This document shows positions 45,640 to 54,885 of a stretch of DNA of 64,000 nucleotides, in pieces. The position numbers and the translations under genes are program-made. Under the pieces are notes generated by a model. The model was not told the origin of the DNA. It saw only the letters and a program-made list of their open reading frames with translations, and ran no database searches. Origin of the DNA: Cellulophaga fucicola (GTDB lineage Bacteria; Bacteroidota; Bacteroidia; Flavobacteriales; Flavobacteriaceae); assembly GCF_900119145.1 (NCBI RefSeq), contig NZ_FPIY01000002.1, positions 372,001-436,000 of the forward strand, read 5' to 3'. How positions within the stretch are numbered: the stretch's first letter is position 1; the number at the start of each line of letters is the position of its first letter.

Positions 45640-45647
45640 TACTTTTA
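45640..45647 (+). promoter_or_regulatory. -7 box of the universal stress protein gene
   Basis: TACTTTTA differs from TAnnTTTG only at the last base. Predicted transcript start is near 45651, about 24 bases before the ATG. Confidence 0.5.
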
Positions 45648-45674
45648 CATTATTAGATATTAAATAATAGTGTA

Positions 45675-46511
45675 ATGAAAAATATTCTTTTGCCTACTGA
45701 TTTTTCAGAAAATGCATATAATGCAATTTCTTATGCACTTGAATTGTTTAAAAACGAAGCAACTACATTCTACATATTAAATACTTATACACCTGCCATA
45801 CCACACAGCAGGTTTATGGCAACTACAACAGAAGTAGCAGAAAAATGCGCAGAGACCGACTCTAAAAAGGGACTTAAAAATACTTTAATTTATATTTCTC
45901 TTCATCATAAAAATCCTAAACACAGTTATAAAACTATTTCTTCCTTTGACTTATTAACACACGAAGTTGTTGATATTATTAAAACTGAAAAAATAGATTT
46001 TGTAGTTTCTGGTACAAAAGGAATAACAAACTTTGAGCGTGTTTTTATTGGCGCAAATACAATGCGTATTATAAACGCCATAAAAGAGTGCCCTGTGTTA
46101 GCAATACCAAATAACTATACATATTGCAAACCAAAACAAATTGTATTAGCAACAGACTTAAAAAGAAGTTTAGGACAAGAAGCTCTAGAAGCTTTACTAT
46201 TTATAACAAAAATGTACAATTGCACTGTACATATTCTTCATTTAAAAGCAAATAATATATTAGATGATTTTCAGAAATCAAACTTAAAAATATTGCAAAA
46301 CTATTTACAGCCAGTTACTATTAAGTTACACATACTACCATCTTACGCAAATAAGTCTGAAATACTAAGTAGGTTTACTAAAGATTATAGTATAGACACT
46401 TTAGCTTTGGTATATAATAACCGTAGTTATTTAGAAGATATAATACAGGAACCCGTTTTATTAGGCGCAGATCACCATACTAAAATACCGTTATTGGTTT
46501 TACCCAGCTAA
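45675..46511 (+). CDS. Universal stress protein, two-domain
   Basis: 278 residues in two UspA-like halves. The first opens MKNILLPTDFSENAYNAISYA and has an SGTKGITNFERVFIGANT segment, resembling the ATP-binding GxxGxxxxxxGS loop but incomplete. The second half (from about 155, QIVLATDLKRS) is more divergent. Universal stress proteins commonly appear under Fnr or redox control in low oxygen, and the operator upstream fits that. A terminator follows. Confidence 0.87.
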   Translation: MKNILLPTDFSENAYNAISYALELFKNEATTFYILNTYTPAIPHSRFMATTTEVAEKCAETDSKKGLKNTLIYISLHHKNPKHSYKTISSFDLLTHEVVDIIKTEKIDFVVSGTKGITNFERVFIGANTMRIINAIKECPVLAIPNNYTYCKPKQIVLATDLKRSLGQEALEALLFITKMYNCTVHILHLKANNILDDFQKSNLKILQNYLQPVTIKLHILPSYANKSEILSRFTKDYSIDTLALVYNNRSYLEDIIQEPVLLGADHHTKIPLLVLPS

Positions 46512-46526
46512 CCATTAGCTATAAAA

Positions 46527-46558
46527 AAAAAGCGAAAGATATATCTTTCGCTTTTTTT
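46527..46558. terminator. Bidirectional terminator
   Basis: Palindrome agcgaaagatatatctttcgct with A-tract before and T-tract after, between the convergent usp and nagB-like genes. Confidence 0.85.
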
Positions 46559-46579
46559 TATATAATTAGTATTTTTTAA

Positions 46580-48508
46580 TTAAAAACGCCATCTAACAAA
46601 TGCCTCCATAGCTGCATAACGAGCCATTCCTAATTCATCATAAATATCTGCAGTTTCTTTATTACGATCTTCTGCTCTTTGCCAAAATTCGCGGCTATCT
46701 GCTCCTTGAAAAACTACGCCGTCTTTTTGAGATTGATGTTTAAAAATACCACGCCTTTTTTCTAAGACTTGATCTGGTCCCATTGGTACTGCCATCTCAA
46801 TTTCATCTATTCCCCATTCTTGCCAAGCACCTCTATACAACCAAACCCAACAGTTATCCATATAAGATTCAGATTTTAATCTTTTTACTGACTCAAAAAT
46901 AGCATCTAAGCAAACCTTGTGTGTACCGTGTGGATCTGCCAAATCTCCGGCTGCATATATTTGATGTGGTTTTATTTGTCCTATTAAATCCATTGTAAGT
47001 TGTATATCTTCTTCACCATATGGATTCTTTTCTATAGTTCCTGTTTCATAGAAAGGAAGGTTCATGAAATGAATATGATGATCATCTAAACCTACAAAAT
47101 GACTAGTAGCTCTTGCTTCACCTTTTCTTATTAAACCTTTTATGTAACGTACCTCTTCAATATCTACTTCGCTAGCTTTTTTATTAGCTAAAAACTTAGC
47201 TGCTTTGGCATATATATCTAATGCTTCATCACTCTTAATAGCGAACTTCTCGTTATAATCGCACACAAAACTAGCAAAACGTAAAGCCTCATCATCTGCA
47301 ACAGCAATATTACCAGATGTTTGGTATGCAACGTGTACATCATGACCTTGCTCTACTAATCTTTTAAAAGTACCCCCCATACTAATAATATCATCATCTG
47401 GGTGCGGGCTAAAAATTAGAACACGTTTTTTCTCTGGCTCAGCGCGCTCTGGTCTATTGCTATCATCTGCATTAGGCTTACCACCAGGCCAACCTGTAAT
47501 TGTACTTTGTAACTTATTAAATATTTTAATGTTTATATCGTAAGCCGGTCCAGAATCTGCCAATAGATCACTCATACCGTTTTCTATATAATCTGCATCT
47601 GTAAGCATTAAAACAGGTTTATTTAAGCGCAATGCTAAACCTAATACTGCTTTACGTATTAATTTATCTGTCCATTCTACTTTCTCTACCAACCAAGGTG
47701 TATCTATCCTAGTTAATTTAGAGGCAGCTTCCGTATCTAAAACAAAAACTACATTGTTATGTTCTTGTAAAAAAGATGCAGGTACTTTATTAGTAACCTC
47801 GCCTTCTACCGATTGTGATACAATATTAGATTTACCTTCTCCCCAAGCCATTAAAACAACTCGCTTGGCCTCCATTATTTTTTTTACCCCAAGTGTAATT
47901 GCTGTTCTTGGCGTGTTACTTAAACTACCAAAATCTTTACTAGCAGCAACTCTTGTGATATGATCTAAAGCAACTAATCTTGTTTTAGAGTTTTGTAGTG
48001 ATCCGGATTCGTTAAAACCAATATGACCATTACCTCCAATACCTAAAATTTGTAAATCTAAACCACCTAAAGCTTCAATTTTAGCTTCATAGTCATTACA
48101 ATACTTAGAAATTTGTGATTTTGTTAATGTACCATCTGGAATATGGTAATTTTCTGGAAGAATATCTACTTGGTCTAACAGTAATTCTTTCATAAACCTA
48201 ACGTAACTATGAATAGAATCTGGCTCCATTGGGTAGTACTCATCTAAATTAAATGTAATTACATTTTTAAAACTTAGATTTTCTTCTTTATGCAATCTTA
48301 CTAATTCTGCATACAAACCTTTTGGTGTAGAACCGGTAGCTAAACCTAAAATACAGGGTTTGTTTTCCTTTTGTTTTTCTCTAATTAAATCAGCAATCTC
48401 ATTTGCAACGGCTTTAGATGCAGTATTTGAATTTTCAAAAACAACGGTATTTATGTTTTCAAATCGTTTTTCAAAACCTGTGGCTTTATCAATCTTACTT
48501 TTCAACAT
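46580..48508 (-). CDS. nagB: Glucosamine-6-phosphate deaminase fused to a PIG-L-type deacetylase
   Basis: 642 residues. The NagB domain covers about 20-280: LATGSTPKGLYAEL, FNLDEYYPM and GIGGNGHIGFNESGS. A PIG-L/LmbE deacetylase-like domain covers about 365-600, with zinc motif SPHPDDD and a late PHGTHK. NagB converts glucosamine-6-phosphate to fructose-6-phosphate and ammonia; the second domain could deacetylate the N-acetyl precursor, giving both steps of GlcNAc-6-P use in one chain. That is an inference. The long form is common in Bacteroidota. Confidence 0.92.
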   Translation of the reverse strand: MLKSKIDKATGFEKRFENINTVVFENSNTASKAVANEIADLIREKQKENKPCILGLATGSTPKGLYAELVRLHKEENLSFKNVITFNLDEYYPMEPDSIHSYVRFMKELLLDQVDILPENYHIPDGTLTKSQISKYCNDYEAKIEALGGLDLQILGIGGNGHIGFNESGSLQNSKTRLVALDHITRVAASKDFGSLSNTPRTAITLGVKKIMEAKRVVLMAWGEGKSNIVSQSVEGEVTNKVPASFLQEHNNVVFVLDTEAASKLTRIDTPWLVEKVEWTDKLIRKAVLGLALRLNKPVLMLTDADYIENGMSDLLADSGPAYDINIKIFNKLQSTITGWPGGKPNADDSNRPERAEPEKKRVLIFSPHPDDDIISMGGTFKRLVEQGHDVHVAYQTSGNIAVADDEALRFASFVCDYNEKFAIKSDEALDIYAKAAKFLANKKASEVDIEEVRYIKGLIRKGEARATSHFVGLDDHHIHFMNLPFYETGTIEKNPYGEEDIQLTMDLIGQIKPHQIYAAGDLADPHGTHKVCLDAIFESVKRLKSESYMDNCWVWLYRGAWQEWGIDEIEMAVPMGPDQVLEKRRGIFKHQSQKDGVVFQGADSREFWQRAEDRNKETADIYDELGMARYAAMEAFVRWRF

Positions 48509-48830
48509 GCTCTTTCAATTTATATTGGGGTTATTTAAATCAAAGATTAAAAGTCTTTTTGTATAATTTGATAATTTTTAGACTAACACCCATTTAAGTG
48601 TTCTAGACGTAAAACAAAATCAAACTAAAGACTTAATTTTAATATTATCAATAAAAACAAATGAGCCTTATTACTACTAAGAACCCAAACACTGTTCTGA
48701 AGACAATAAGCTTACTAAGGTATAATTAACTAACTACTAAGCAAACAATAACTAATAAATTGACAAAAATTTAACACTAATTCAAAATTATTTACAACTA
48801 TAATACCATTAAAATAATTATAGAAAATAA
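48509..48830. other. Intergenic region upstream of nagB
   Basis: About 320 AT-rich bases. A small inverted repeat (aacac / gtgtt) is near 48584-48601, and an imperfect -7-like box (AATCTTTG on the minus strand) lies near 48542-48549. I see no ORF or RNA gene. Confidence 0.4.
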
Positions 48831-48871
48831 AAAAGCCTACTAAAATGTTTTTCGCATTTTTAGTAGGCTTT
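48831..48871 (-). terminator. Terminator after the beta-barrel gene
   Basis: Stem aagcctactaaaa / ttttagtaggctt with flanking A and T tracts. On the minus strand it ends 31 bases after the stop of the beta-barrel gene. Confidence 0.8.
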
Positions 48872-48901
48872 ACTTTTTAGGATATTTAATTCCTATAAAT
48901 A

Positions 48902-49765
48902 TTATTGCTTTTTAGCAGCCTTTTTAAACTTATATGTTACACCTACATTAATACCAAAAGAAGAATATGGTACTTTTTGTGATAATTTTTTAGATGTATC
49001 TGTATTGTCATTTCTTAACTCATCTACATAGTTGGTTTTTTTAACAAAACCTGGAGGCAAGTTATCTAAAGTATAAACACTTTCTGCAACCATATTACCA
49101 TCTGGGGTAAATAAGTTAGTATTAAACTCTTGTAATTCAGAATCTTTACGTTTTAAACTAATACCGTAATATTCTGCTTCTACGTAAATACTAAAGTTAT
49201 TATCTATAGGAAACTTATACCCTAAGGCACCAACAAAACCTAATGGAAACTTACCGTGATAATCTTCAATATAATTCGTTTCTGAATAAGAACCTTCAGG
49301 AAGACCATATGGGGCTCTCTCGTCTTCAGATAATAATGTACTACTAGACACTACTGCTTCTGTTTTACCTGCAATTTTTAACAATGCACCTGCACGACCA
49401 TAAAAGTTATCTGTAAACTTATAAGCTACAGCTACAGTTGCACCAAAAGCTCTACCTCTAGCAATTGCATCTACATCTACTCCAGGTACAGTTGTTTTGT
49501 TTATTGTATGATCTGCACCATTTAAGTAACCAACACCTAAGTCTAAACCAACTTTTTCATTAAAAAAATAAGTTCCTCTAAGCTGAAAGTTAACACCCTC
49601 ACCATAACTACCATATGTGTTTTCTACACTTGTTGTTGTAGTTTCTGTTCCTAATTTCATCTCAGCGCTTCCAATAGCATATCCAGTACCTGCCGAAATT
49701 TCAAATTGAGCATAAGACATAGTACCAATTAAAATACCGACTAATAATATTACTCTTTGTTTCAA
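48902..49765 (-). CDS. Outer-membrane beta-barrel protein
   Basis: About 287 residues from a TTG start at 49765 (followed by KQRVILLVGILIGTMSYAQ, a clean signal peptide). The frame also opens at an ATG at 49828, but the extra 21 residues (MSCSSFSFFLPLR) spoil the signal peptide. The mature part is an OmpA/OmpW-like 8-strand-type barrel with alternating hydrophobic strands and an ending near NVGVTYKFKKA. No specific substrate can be named. Confidence 0.75.
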   Translation of the reverse strand: MKQRVILLVGILIGTMSYAQFEISAGTGYAIGSAEMKLGTETTTTSVENTYGSYGEGVNFQLRGTYFFNEKVGLDLGVGYLNGADHTINKTTVPGVDVDAIARGRAFGATVAVAYKFTDNFYGRAGALLKIAGKTEAVVSSSTLLSEDERAPYGLPEGSYSETNYIEDYHGKFPLGFVGALGYKFPIDNNFSIYVEAEYYGISLKRKDSELQEFNTNLFTPDGNMVAESVYTLDNLPPGFVKKTNYVDELRNDNTDTSKKLSQKVPYSSFGINVGVTYKFKKAAKKQ

Positions 49766-50006
49766 AATATTTAGTTTTAAGTTAATATAACGTAAAGGTA
49801 GAAAAAAGGAAAATGAAGAACAGCTCAATTATAGTAATTTCGCACGTTTAACGGTAATTTTATTAAATTAATAAATTTTAACTTAAAATACAAAACATAG
49901 TAAAAACAATAGCTCATAAGCTAATTTATTTTTAAATTCTTTAAGAAACCGAAGTGTTGTTTAAAAATACAGCTTACTGTATTTTACTTACAAAATAGTA
50001 GAAAAC
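49766..50006. other. Intergenic region between tRNA-Val and the beta-barrel gene
   Basis: About 240 AT-rich bases without an ORF or a full -7 box. It should carry the promoter of the minus-strand beta-barrel gene. Confidence 0.35.
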
Positions 50007-50007
50007 A

Positions 50008-50038
50008 AAAAAGCTCCCGATAAAATCGGAAGCTTTTC
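50008..50038 (-). terminator. Terminator after tRNA-Val
   Basis: Stem aagctcccgat / atcgg-aagctt with a one-base bulge, followed on the minus strand by a T tract. Confidence 0.65.
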
Positions 50039-50045
50039 GTTACTG

Positions 50046-50120
50046 TGGGCCCTACTGGATTCGAACCAGTGACCCCCTGCTTGTAAGGCAGGTGCTCTGA
50101 ACCAACTGAGCTAAGAGCCC
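50046..50120 (-). tRNA. tRNA-Val (anticodon TAC)
   Basis: A full cloverleaf on the minus strand: acceptor GGGCTCT pairs with AGGGCCC (one G-U), D-arm with AGCTCAGTTGGT, anticodon stem CCTGC / GCAGG with loop CTTACAA giving anticodon TAC (valine), and T-arm CTGGTTCGAATCCAG. Discriminator base is A. The CCA tail is not encoded. Confidence 0.95.
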
Positions 50121-50209
50121 TCATTTACAATTTAGAAATTTGTTTTCCGTATTGCGAGTGCAAATATATAACTGTTTTTCGTTTCTCGCAAATATAAAAT
50201 GAAAAAAAA

Positions 50210-51421
50210 TCAAATTATTTCAGCAACAACAAAAGTACTGCCACCAACGTAAATTAAGTCTTCTTTTTGCGCTAAAGATTTTGATTTTTCAAGTGCTTCT
50301 TTTACAGATAAATAGACATCTCCCTTTAATGAAAACTTACTTGCACGTTGCTGTAACAAGGCTGCATCTAACCCTCTTTCTATTTTTGGAGAACAGAAAA
50401 AATAATTTGCATTTTTCGGAAAAAGAGGTAAAATGGCATCCAAATTCTTATCCTTAACAACTCCTAACACAATAAAAAGCGACTTGTATTTTTGTACATT
50501 TAACTGTTTCATAGTTAAACTTAAGCCTTCTTTATTATGCGCAGTGTCACAAATTACCCTAGGTTGCTCTTGTAAAAGCTGCCACCTACCCATTAATCCG
50601 GTATTTTCTACCACATTTAATAACCCATTTACTATAGCATTATCTTCTACAACAAAACCTTTAAGCTGCTGCAAAGCACTAACAGCACCTTTTATGTTTT
50701 TTTGCTGATAATTTCCTAGCAACGATGTTTTATATTCTTTTATAAAAACTGAATCTGCAAAAACAATACTAGCGTTCTTTTCTTTTGCTATTGCTTTAAA
50801 TATAGAAGTTGTTTCTTCTTGAGACTCACTAACAACAACAGGAATGGCTTCTTTTATAACACCAGCTTTTTCTACAGCAATTTTGGCTATAGTATCTCCT
50901 AATAAATCTGTGTGATCTAGACCTATATTTGTAATTAAAGATACTTCTGGAGTAATAATGTTAGTTGAATCTAATCTTCCGCCTAAACCTACTTCTATAA
51001 TAGCAATATCTACTTGTTCAATGGCAAAGTGTTCAAAAGCCATTGCTACAGTCATCTCAAAAAAAGACAATTTATGATCATTAAAGAACTGCTTATTATC
51101 CTCTATAAAGCTAACAACATCTTTCTTAGATATCATCTCTCCATTAATTCTAATACGTTCCCTAAAATCTTTTAAATGAGGAGATGTGTATAAGCCAACT
51201 TTATAGCCTGCCTCTTGTAAAATAGAAGCTAACATATGACTACTAGAGCCTTTGCCATTGGTGCCAGCTACATGTATACTTTTAAACTTTTCTTCTGGAG
51301 ATCCTAAAGCTTTAGAAAATAACTTTATGTTATCTAATTTACCATTAAACGCAGATTTTCCTTTGTTTTGGTATATTGGAAGTTGAGCAAACATCCAATC
51401 TAACGTTTGGCTATATGTCAT
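50210..51421 (-). CDS. folC: Bifunctional dihydrofolate synthase / folylpolyglutamate synthase
   Basis: 403 residues of the Mur-ligase fold. The P-loop is GTNGKGSSSHMLASIL near residues 52-67, followed by YTSPHLKDFRERI and VGLGGRLDSTN, then DTAHNKEGL in the C-terminal domain. Adds glutamate to dihydropteroate and folates in the cytosol. It lies 54 bases after tonB on the same strand. Confidence 0.95.
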   Translation of the reverse strand: MTYSQTLDWMFAQLPIYQNKGKSAFNGKLDNIKLFSKALGSPEEKFKSIHVAGTNGKGSSSHMLASILQEAGYKVGLYTSPHLKDFRERIRINGEMISKKDVVSFIEDNKQFFNDHKLSFFEMTVAMAFEHFAIEQVDIAIIEVGLGGRLDSTNIITPEVSLITNIGLDHTDLLGDTIAKIAVEKAGVIKEAIPVVVSESQEETTSIFKAIAKEKNASIVFADSVFIKEYKTSLLGNYQQKNIKGAVSALQQLKGFVVEDNAIVNGLLNVVENTGLMGRWQLLQEQPRVICDTAHNKEGLSLTMKQLNVQKYKSLFIVLGVVKDKNLDAILPLFPKNANYFFCSPKIERGLDAALLQQRASKFSLKGDVYLSVKEALEKSKSLAQKEDLIYVGGSTFVVAEII

Positions 51422-51475
51422 TAAATATTATTAAATTGAATATAAAAGAGGTAAAATTAAAGTAATTTTAGATAA

Positions 51476-52390
51476 TTACTCTCCTAATTTGAAGTTTACA
51501 ACAACAAAACCTACTTGCTTACTAGGTGCGTTAGCATCTAAATTCCATTTATGCAAACGGGCTGTAGCCTCTGCAGGTTTTAATAAACAAGGATGGTTAT
51601 TGGTAGTACCTTTTACACCTGGCGTAGCAGAAAGCACCTTACCATTACGATCTACAACAATCTTAACAACAACCCTACCCTCTTCATTACATTCTTGCTT
51701 TACCTTACCTTTGGCAAGTAGTTTTCTTCCAGAAAGTCCGTAACCAGAACCACCACTTCCAGATCCAGGAGAACCGTAATAACTAGTAGCATAAGGATCT
51801 CCTTGAGGATTACCTTTATCCCCTGCTTTATTATCATCTCCTTCTCCACCTTTCGCAGTACCGTCAGATTTTGCTAGACCACCAAAAAGATTATCTACCT
51901 TATCTCTTTTGGCCTGTTCTGCTTTTCTTTTACGTTCCGCTTCTGCTTTTTCTGCAGCTACACGTTGTTGCTCTTTACGCTCTGCATCTGCTTTAGCCTT
52001 TTTAGCTGCGGCATCTGCTTTACGTTTTGCTTCTTGTTTTTGTTTTATTAGAATAGATTCCTCATTCTCTTGAGTAACCAGTTTTTCTGCTGCTGCTGCT
52101 TTTTCTTCTGCAGATACATTAACTTCTGGTTCTGTAACAGGTTTTACTTCTTCTTGCTGTTCTTCTACAACTTCTTTTACGGTCTTTATAGGCTCAGATT
52201 TTATTTTTTCTTTTGGCTGAACATCTCCTTTACCAAAATCCATCTGCCCAAAATTAACTGCAATACCTTTTTCTTCTACAGGATCCATGTAAGTAAGACC
52301 TATATAAAAAAGCAATAACAAGAGTGCACTAAACAACAATGTTGTTAATGTAAAAGATTTCTTCTTGTGTTTTGTATTTAAGAACGACAT
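51476..52390 (-). CDS. TonB-family energy transducer protein
   Basis: 304 residues. One N-terminal membrane helix (about 14-32), a Lys/Glu/Ala-rich periplasmic spacer (about 60-165, likely extended helix), a Gly-rich stretch, and a C-terminal TonB-like domain (CNEEGRVVVKIVVDRNGKV). Its start overlaps the exbD stop by one base (TAATG), so it is one translational unit with exbD. Transmits proton-motive force to outer-membrane receptors. Confidence 0.9.
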   Translation of the reverse strand: MSFLNTKHKKKSFTLTTLLFSALLLLLFYIGLTYMDPVEEKGIAVNFGQMDFGKGDVQPKEKIKSEPIKTVKEVVEEQQEEVKPVTEPEVNVSAEEKAAAAEKLVTQENEESILIKQKQEAKRKADAAAKKAKADAERKEQQRVAAEKAEAERKRKAEQAKRDKVDNLFGGLAKSDGTAKGGEGDDNKAGDKGNPQGDPYATSYYGSPGSGSGGSGYGLSGRKLLAKGKVKQECNEEGRVVVKIVVDRNGKVLSATPGVKGTTNNHPCLLKPAEATARLHKWNLDANAPSKQVGFVVVNFKLGE

Positions 52391-52776
52391 TATTTAGCTC
52401 GCACAGCTAGTATAACCTTGTAATTATTTTTATTGGCAATATCCATAACATTTACTGCTTCCTTAACAGGTACTGTCTCCTCTGCTCTTAAAATAATTGT
52501 TGGCTTTTCTTGACCTTCTAGTGCTTTCTTTAATTCAATTTCTATGTACTTCCCGTTAATTTTTTCATTGTTCACAAAATACTCTAAGTTTTTATTAATA
52601 CTTACAGATACATTTTGTGTATTGGTCGATTTCCCTTTTGCCTTTGGCAGTAACAAATCTAGCGCATTTGGTGCATTTGATGTTAGCATAAAAAATACCA
52701 ACAGTAAAAACACAATGTCTGTCATTGATGACATACTAAAGTCTGGACTTACTTTATTTCTCCCTTTTAATTTCAT
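52390..52776 (-). CDS. exbD: Biopolymer transporter ExbD/TolR
   Basis: 128 residues: one membrane helix (about 18-36) with the essential Asp20 (SMTDIVFLLLVFFML), then a periplasmic domain. Forms the proton channel with ExbB. It lies 10 bases after exbB. Confidence 0.94.
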   Translation of the reverse strand: MKLKGRNKVSPDFSMSSMTDIVFLLLVFFMLTSNAPNALDLLLPKAKGKSTNTQNVSVSINKNLEYFVNNEKINGKYIEIELKKALEGQEKPTIILRAEETVPVKEAVNVMDIANKNNYKVILAVRAK

Positions 52777-52786
52777 CTATAGAAAT

Positions 52787-53479
52787 TTAAAGTGGTTCGT
52801 TTAATAAATCCAAAAAGTCAACCGCATTAGCTTCCATTGCGTGTACAACTTTACCTGTTCTATTTACAAGGTGGTTGTAACCAATATAAGCAATAATACC
52901 TACTACTAAACCAGCTACTGTAGTTGTCATTGCAGTATAAATACCAGATGCTAAAGAACCCATTTCTGCTTGTCCGCCTGCGGATGCCATTTCATGGAAT
53001 GCCAAAATCATACCAATTACGGTTCCTAAGAAACCAATCATTGGCGCAGCACCTGCAACCGTAGCTAAAACACTTACATTTTTTTCTAACTTGTAGACTT
53101 CTAATGTACCAGCATTTTCTATAGCTGTATTAATATCGTCTAGAGGTTTGCCAATTCTAGAGATACCTTTTTCTGTTAATCTTGCTACTGGAGAATCTGT
53201 TTGCGCACACAACATACGAGCAGCATCTAGCTTTCCATTTGTTATATGGTCTTTAATCTGATTCATAAAATTTTTATCAATCTTAGAAGCTGCCTTAATT
53301 GCAAAGACTCTTTCAAAATAAATATATAGAGCAACAAATAATAGAATTCCTAAAATTCCTATGATAATAATGCTTCCTGCACCACCATCTACAATTAAAT
53401 CTATTACAGATAGTGTTTTTTCTTCGGATACACTTTCTCCCATTACTACCTCATTAGCAGCATCTTGAAACAATAACAT
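52787..53479 (-). CDS. exbB: MotA/TolQ/ExbB proton channel protein
   Basis: 230 residues, three membrane helices. The conserved core GFLGTVIGMILAFHEMA and TAMTTTVAGLVVGIIAY lie near 145-200. It energises TonB together with ExbD. It lies 50 bases after nhaD. Confidence 0.94.
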   Translation of the reverse strand: MLLFQDAANEVVMGESVSEEKTLSVIDLIVDGGAGSIIIIGILGILLFVALYIYFERVFAIKAASKIDKNFMNQIKDHITNGKLDAARMLCAQTDSPVARLTEKGISRIGKPLDDINTAIENAGTLEVYKLEKNVSVLATVAGAAPMIGFLGTVIGMILAFHEMASAGGQAEMGSLASGIYTAMTTTVAGLVVGIIAYIGYNHLVNRTGKVVHAMEANAVDFLDLLNEPL

Positions 53480-53529
53480 ATATTTTCCAGTATTTAAGTT
53501 GCTCTTATAACGTTATTTTGCAAATAAAA

Positions 53530-54864
53530 TTATGCGTTTAGTATAAAATCTCTAATTAAAATAAAAGACCCTGCACCCGCTAAAAATCCTATTAATGCTA
53601 ACCAACTAATTTTTTTAAGATACCAGAAAAAGTCAATTTTTTCCATACCCATTGCAACAACACCTGCCGCAGAACCAATTATTAACATACTACCGCCTGT
53701 ACCAGCAGAATATGCAATAAAATGCCATAAAGGATCATCCATACCTTGAGGGAACATACCTATACTTGCTGCTACCAACGGAACGTTATCTATTACTGCA
53801 GAACCAGCACCTAATAACATAACTACGATATCAGAATTTGGTATAGCAGAATTAAGACCTTCTGCAAAATGGAATAACATACCTAAAGATTCTAATGCTG
53901 CAACAGCCAATAATATCCCTAAAAAGAACAAAATACTTGGTAATTCAATTTTAGACAATGAGTGGTGTACTGGACTGTGATGCGATGCTGCTTCACTTTC
54001 ACCATCTACATTAGAGATACTAAATTTAGAGTTACTGTATATTTCTGCAAAAGCAGCTACTACTGCTAAAGACAACATCATACCTACGTAAGGAGGTAAA
54101 TGTGTAATTGTTTTAAAGAAAGGAACAAAAACAATAGCTCCTAAACCTAAGTACAACATTGTTGATCCAAACTTAGATTTCTTTTCTTCTTCTGCCTCTT
54201 CAATATCCTCTATATTACCTTTAAACGCTTTAAACTTACTTGCAATAAATGTTGGTATAACCATACATAATACTGAAGGTATAAATACGTGCTCTACTAA
54301 TTGTGCAGCAGATACTTTATGTGCAATCCAAAGCATTGTTGTTGTAACATCACCAATAGGAGACCAAGCACCACCAGCGTTTGCTGCAATAATAACCATA
54401 CCAGCAAACCACAAACGTGTTTCTCTGTCTCTAATTACTTTTTGTAAAATTGTTATTAATACAATCGTAGCTGTTAAGTTATCTATAATTGCTGATAAGA
54501 TGAAAGCAAGAATGGAGAACAACCATAAAAGTTTACTCTTCTTCTTTGTTTTAATAAATCCTTTAATTGTTGCAAACCCATTAAAGTAATCTATGATTTC
54601 TACAATGGTCATTGCCCCTAATAAAAAGACCAATATTTCTGCCGTTTTACCTAGATGATGTAGTAAAATTTCATCTACGTGTGAAGGTGCTAATTCTCGC
54701 AAAGCAGCATCTACTTCAAAAACAGGCATATGAGCTAACGCTATTACCGCCCATAGCAATGCCATCATTGCAAGCGCAGGTATTAACTTATCTATTTTTA
54801 GATTATGCTCTAAGGTTATTGCCAAATAACCAACAAAAAAAATAATAATTATAATGGTCTCCAT
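53530..54864 (-). CDS. nhaD: Sodium/proton antiporter NhaD
   Basis: 444 residues, about 11-13 membrane helices of the ArsB/NhaD superfamily. Motifs include LSAIIDNLTATIVLITIL, GGAWSPIGDVTTTML and SAVIDNVPLVAASIGMF, where the paired IDN loops bind the ion. A His-rich cytosolic or periplasmic loop (HHSPVHH) is near 290. Exports Na+ at high salt, a fit for a marine species. Confidence 0.93.
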   Translation of the reverse strand: METIIIIIFFVGYLAITLEHNLKIDKLIPALAMMALLWAVIALAHMPVFEVDAALRELAPSHVDEILLHHLGKTAEILVFLLGAMTIVEIIDYFNGFATIKGFIKTKKKSKLLWLFSILAFILSAIIDNLTATIVLITILQKVIRDRETRLWFAGMVIIAANAGGAWSPIGDVTTTMLWIAHKVSAAQLVEHVFIPSVLCMVIPTFIASKFKAFKGNIEDIEEAEEEKKSKFGSTMLYLGLGAIVFVPFFKTITHLPPYVGMMLSLAVVAAFAEIYSNSKFSISNVDGESEAASHHSPVHHSLSKIELPSILFFLGILLAVAALESLGMLFHFAEGLNSAIPNSDIVVMLLGAGSAVIDNVPLVAASIGMFPQGMDDPLWHFIAYSAGTGGSMLIIGSAAGVVAMGMEKIDFFWYLKKISWLALIGFLAGAGSFILIRDFILNA

Positions 54865-54885
54865 TCTTCTTCCTCTTAGTTTAGT

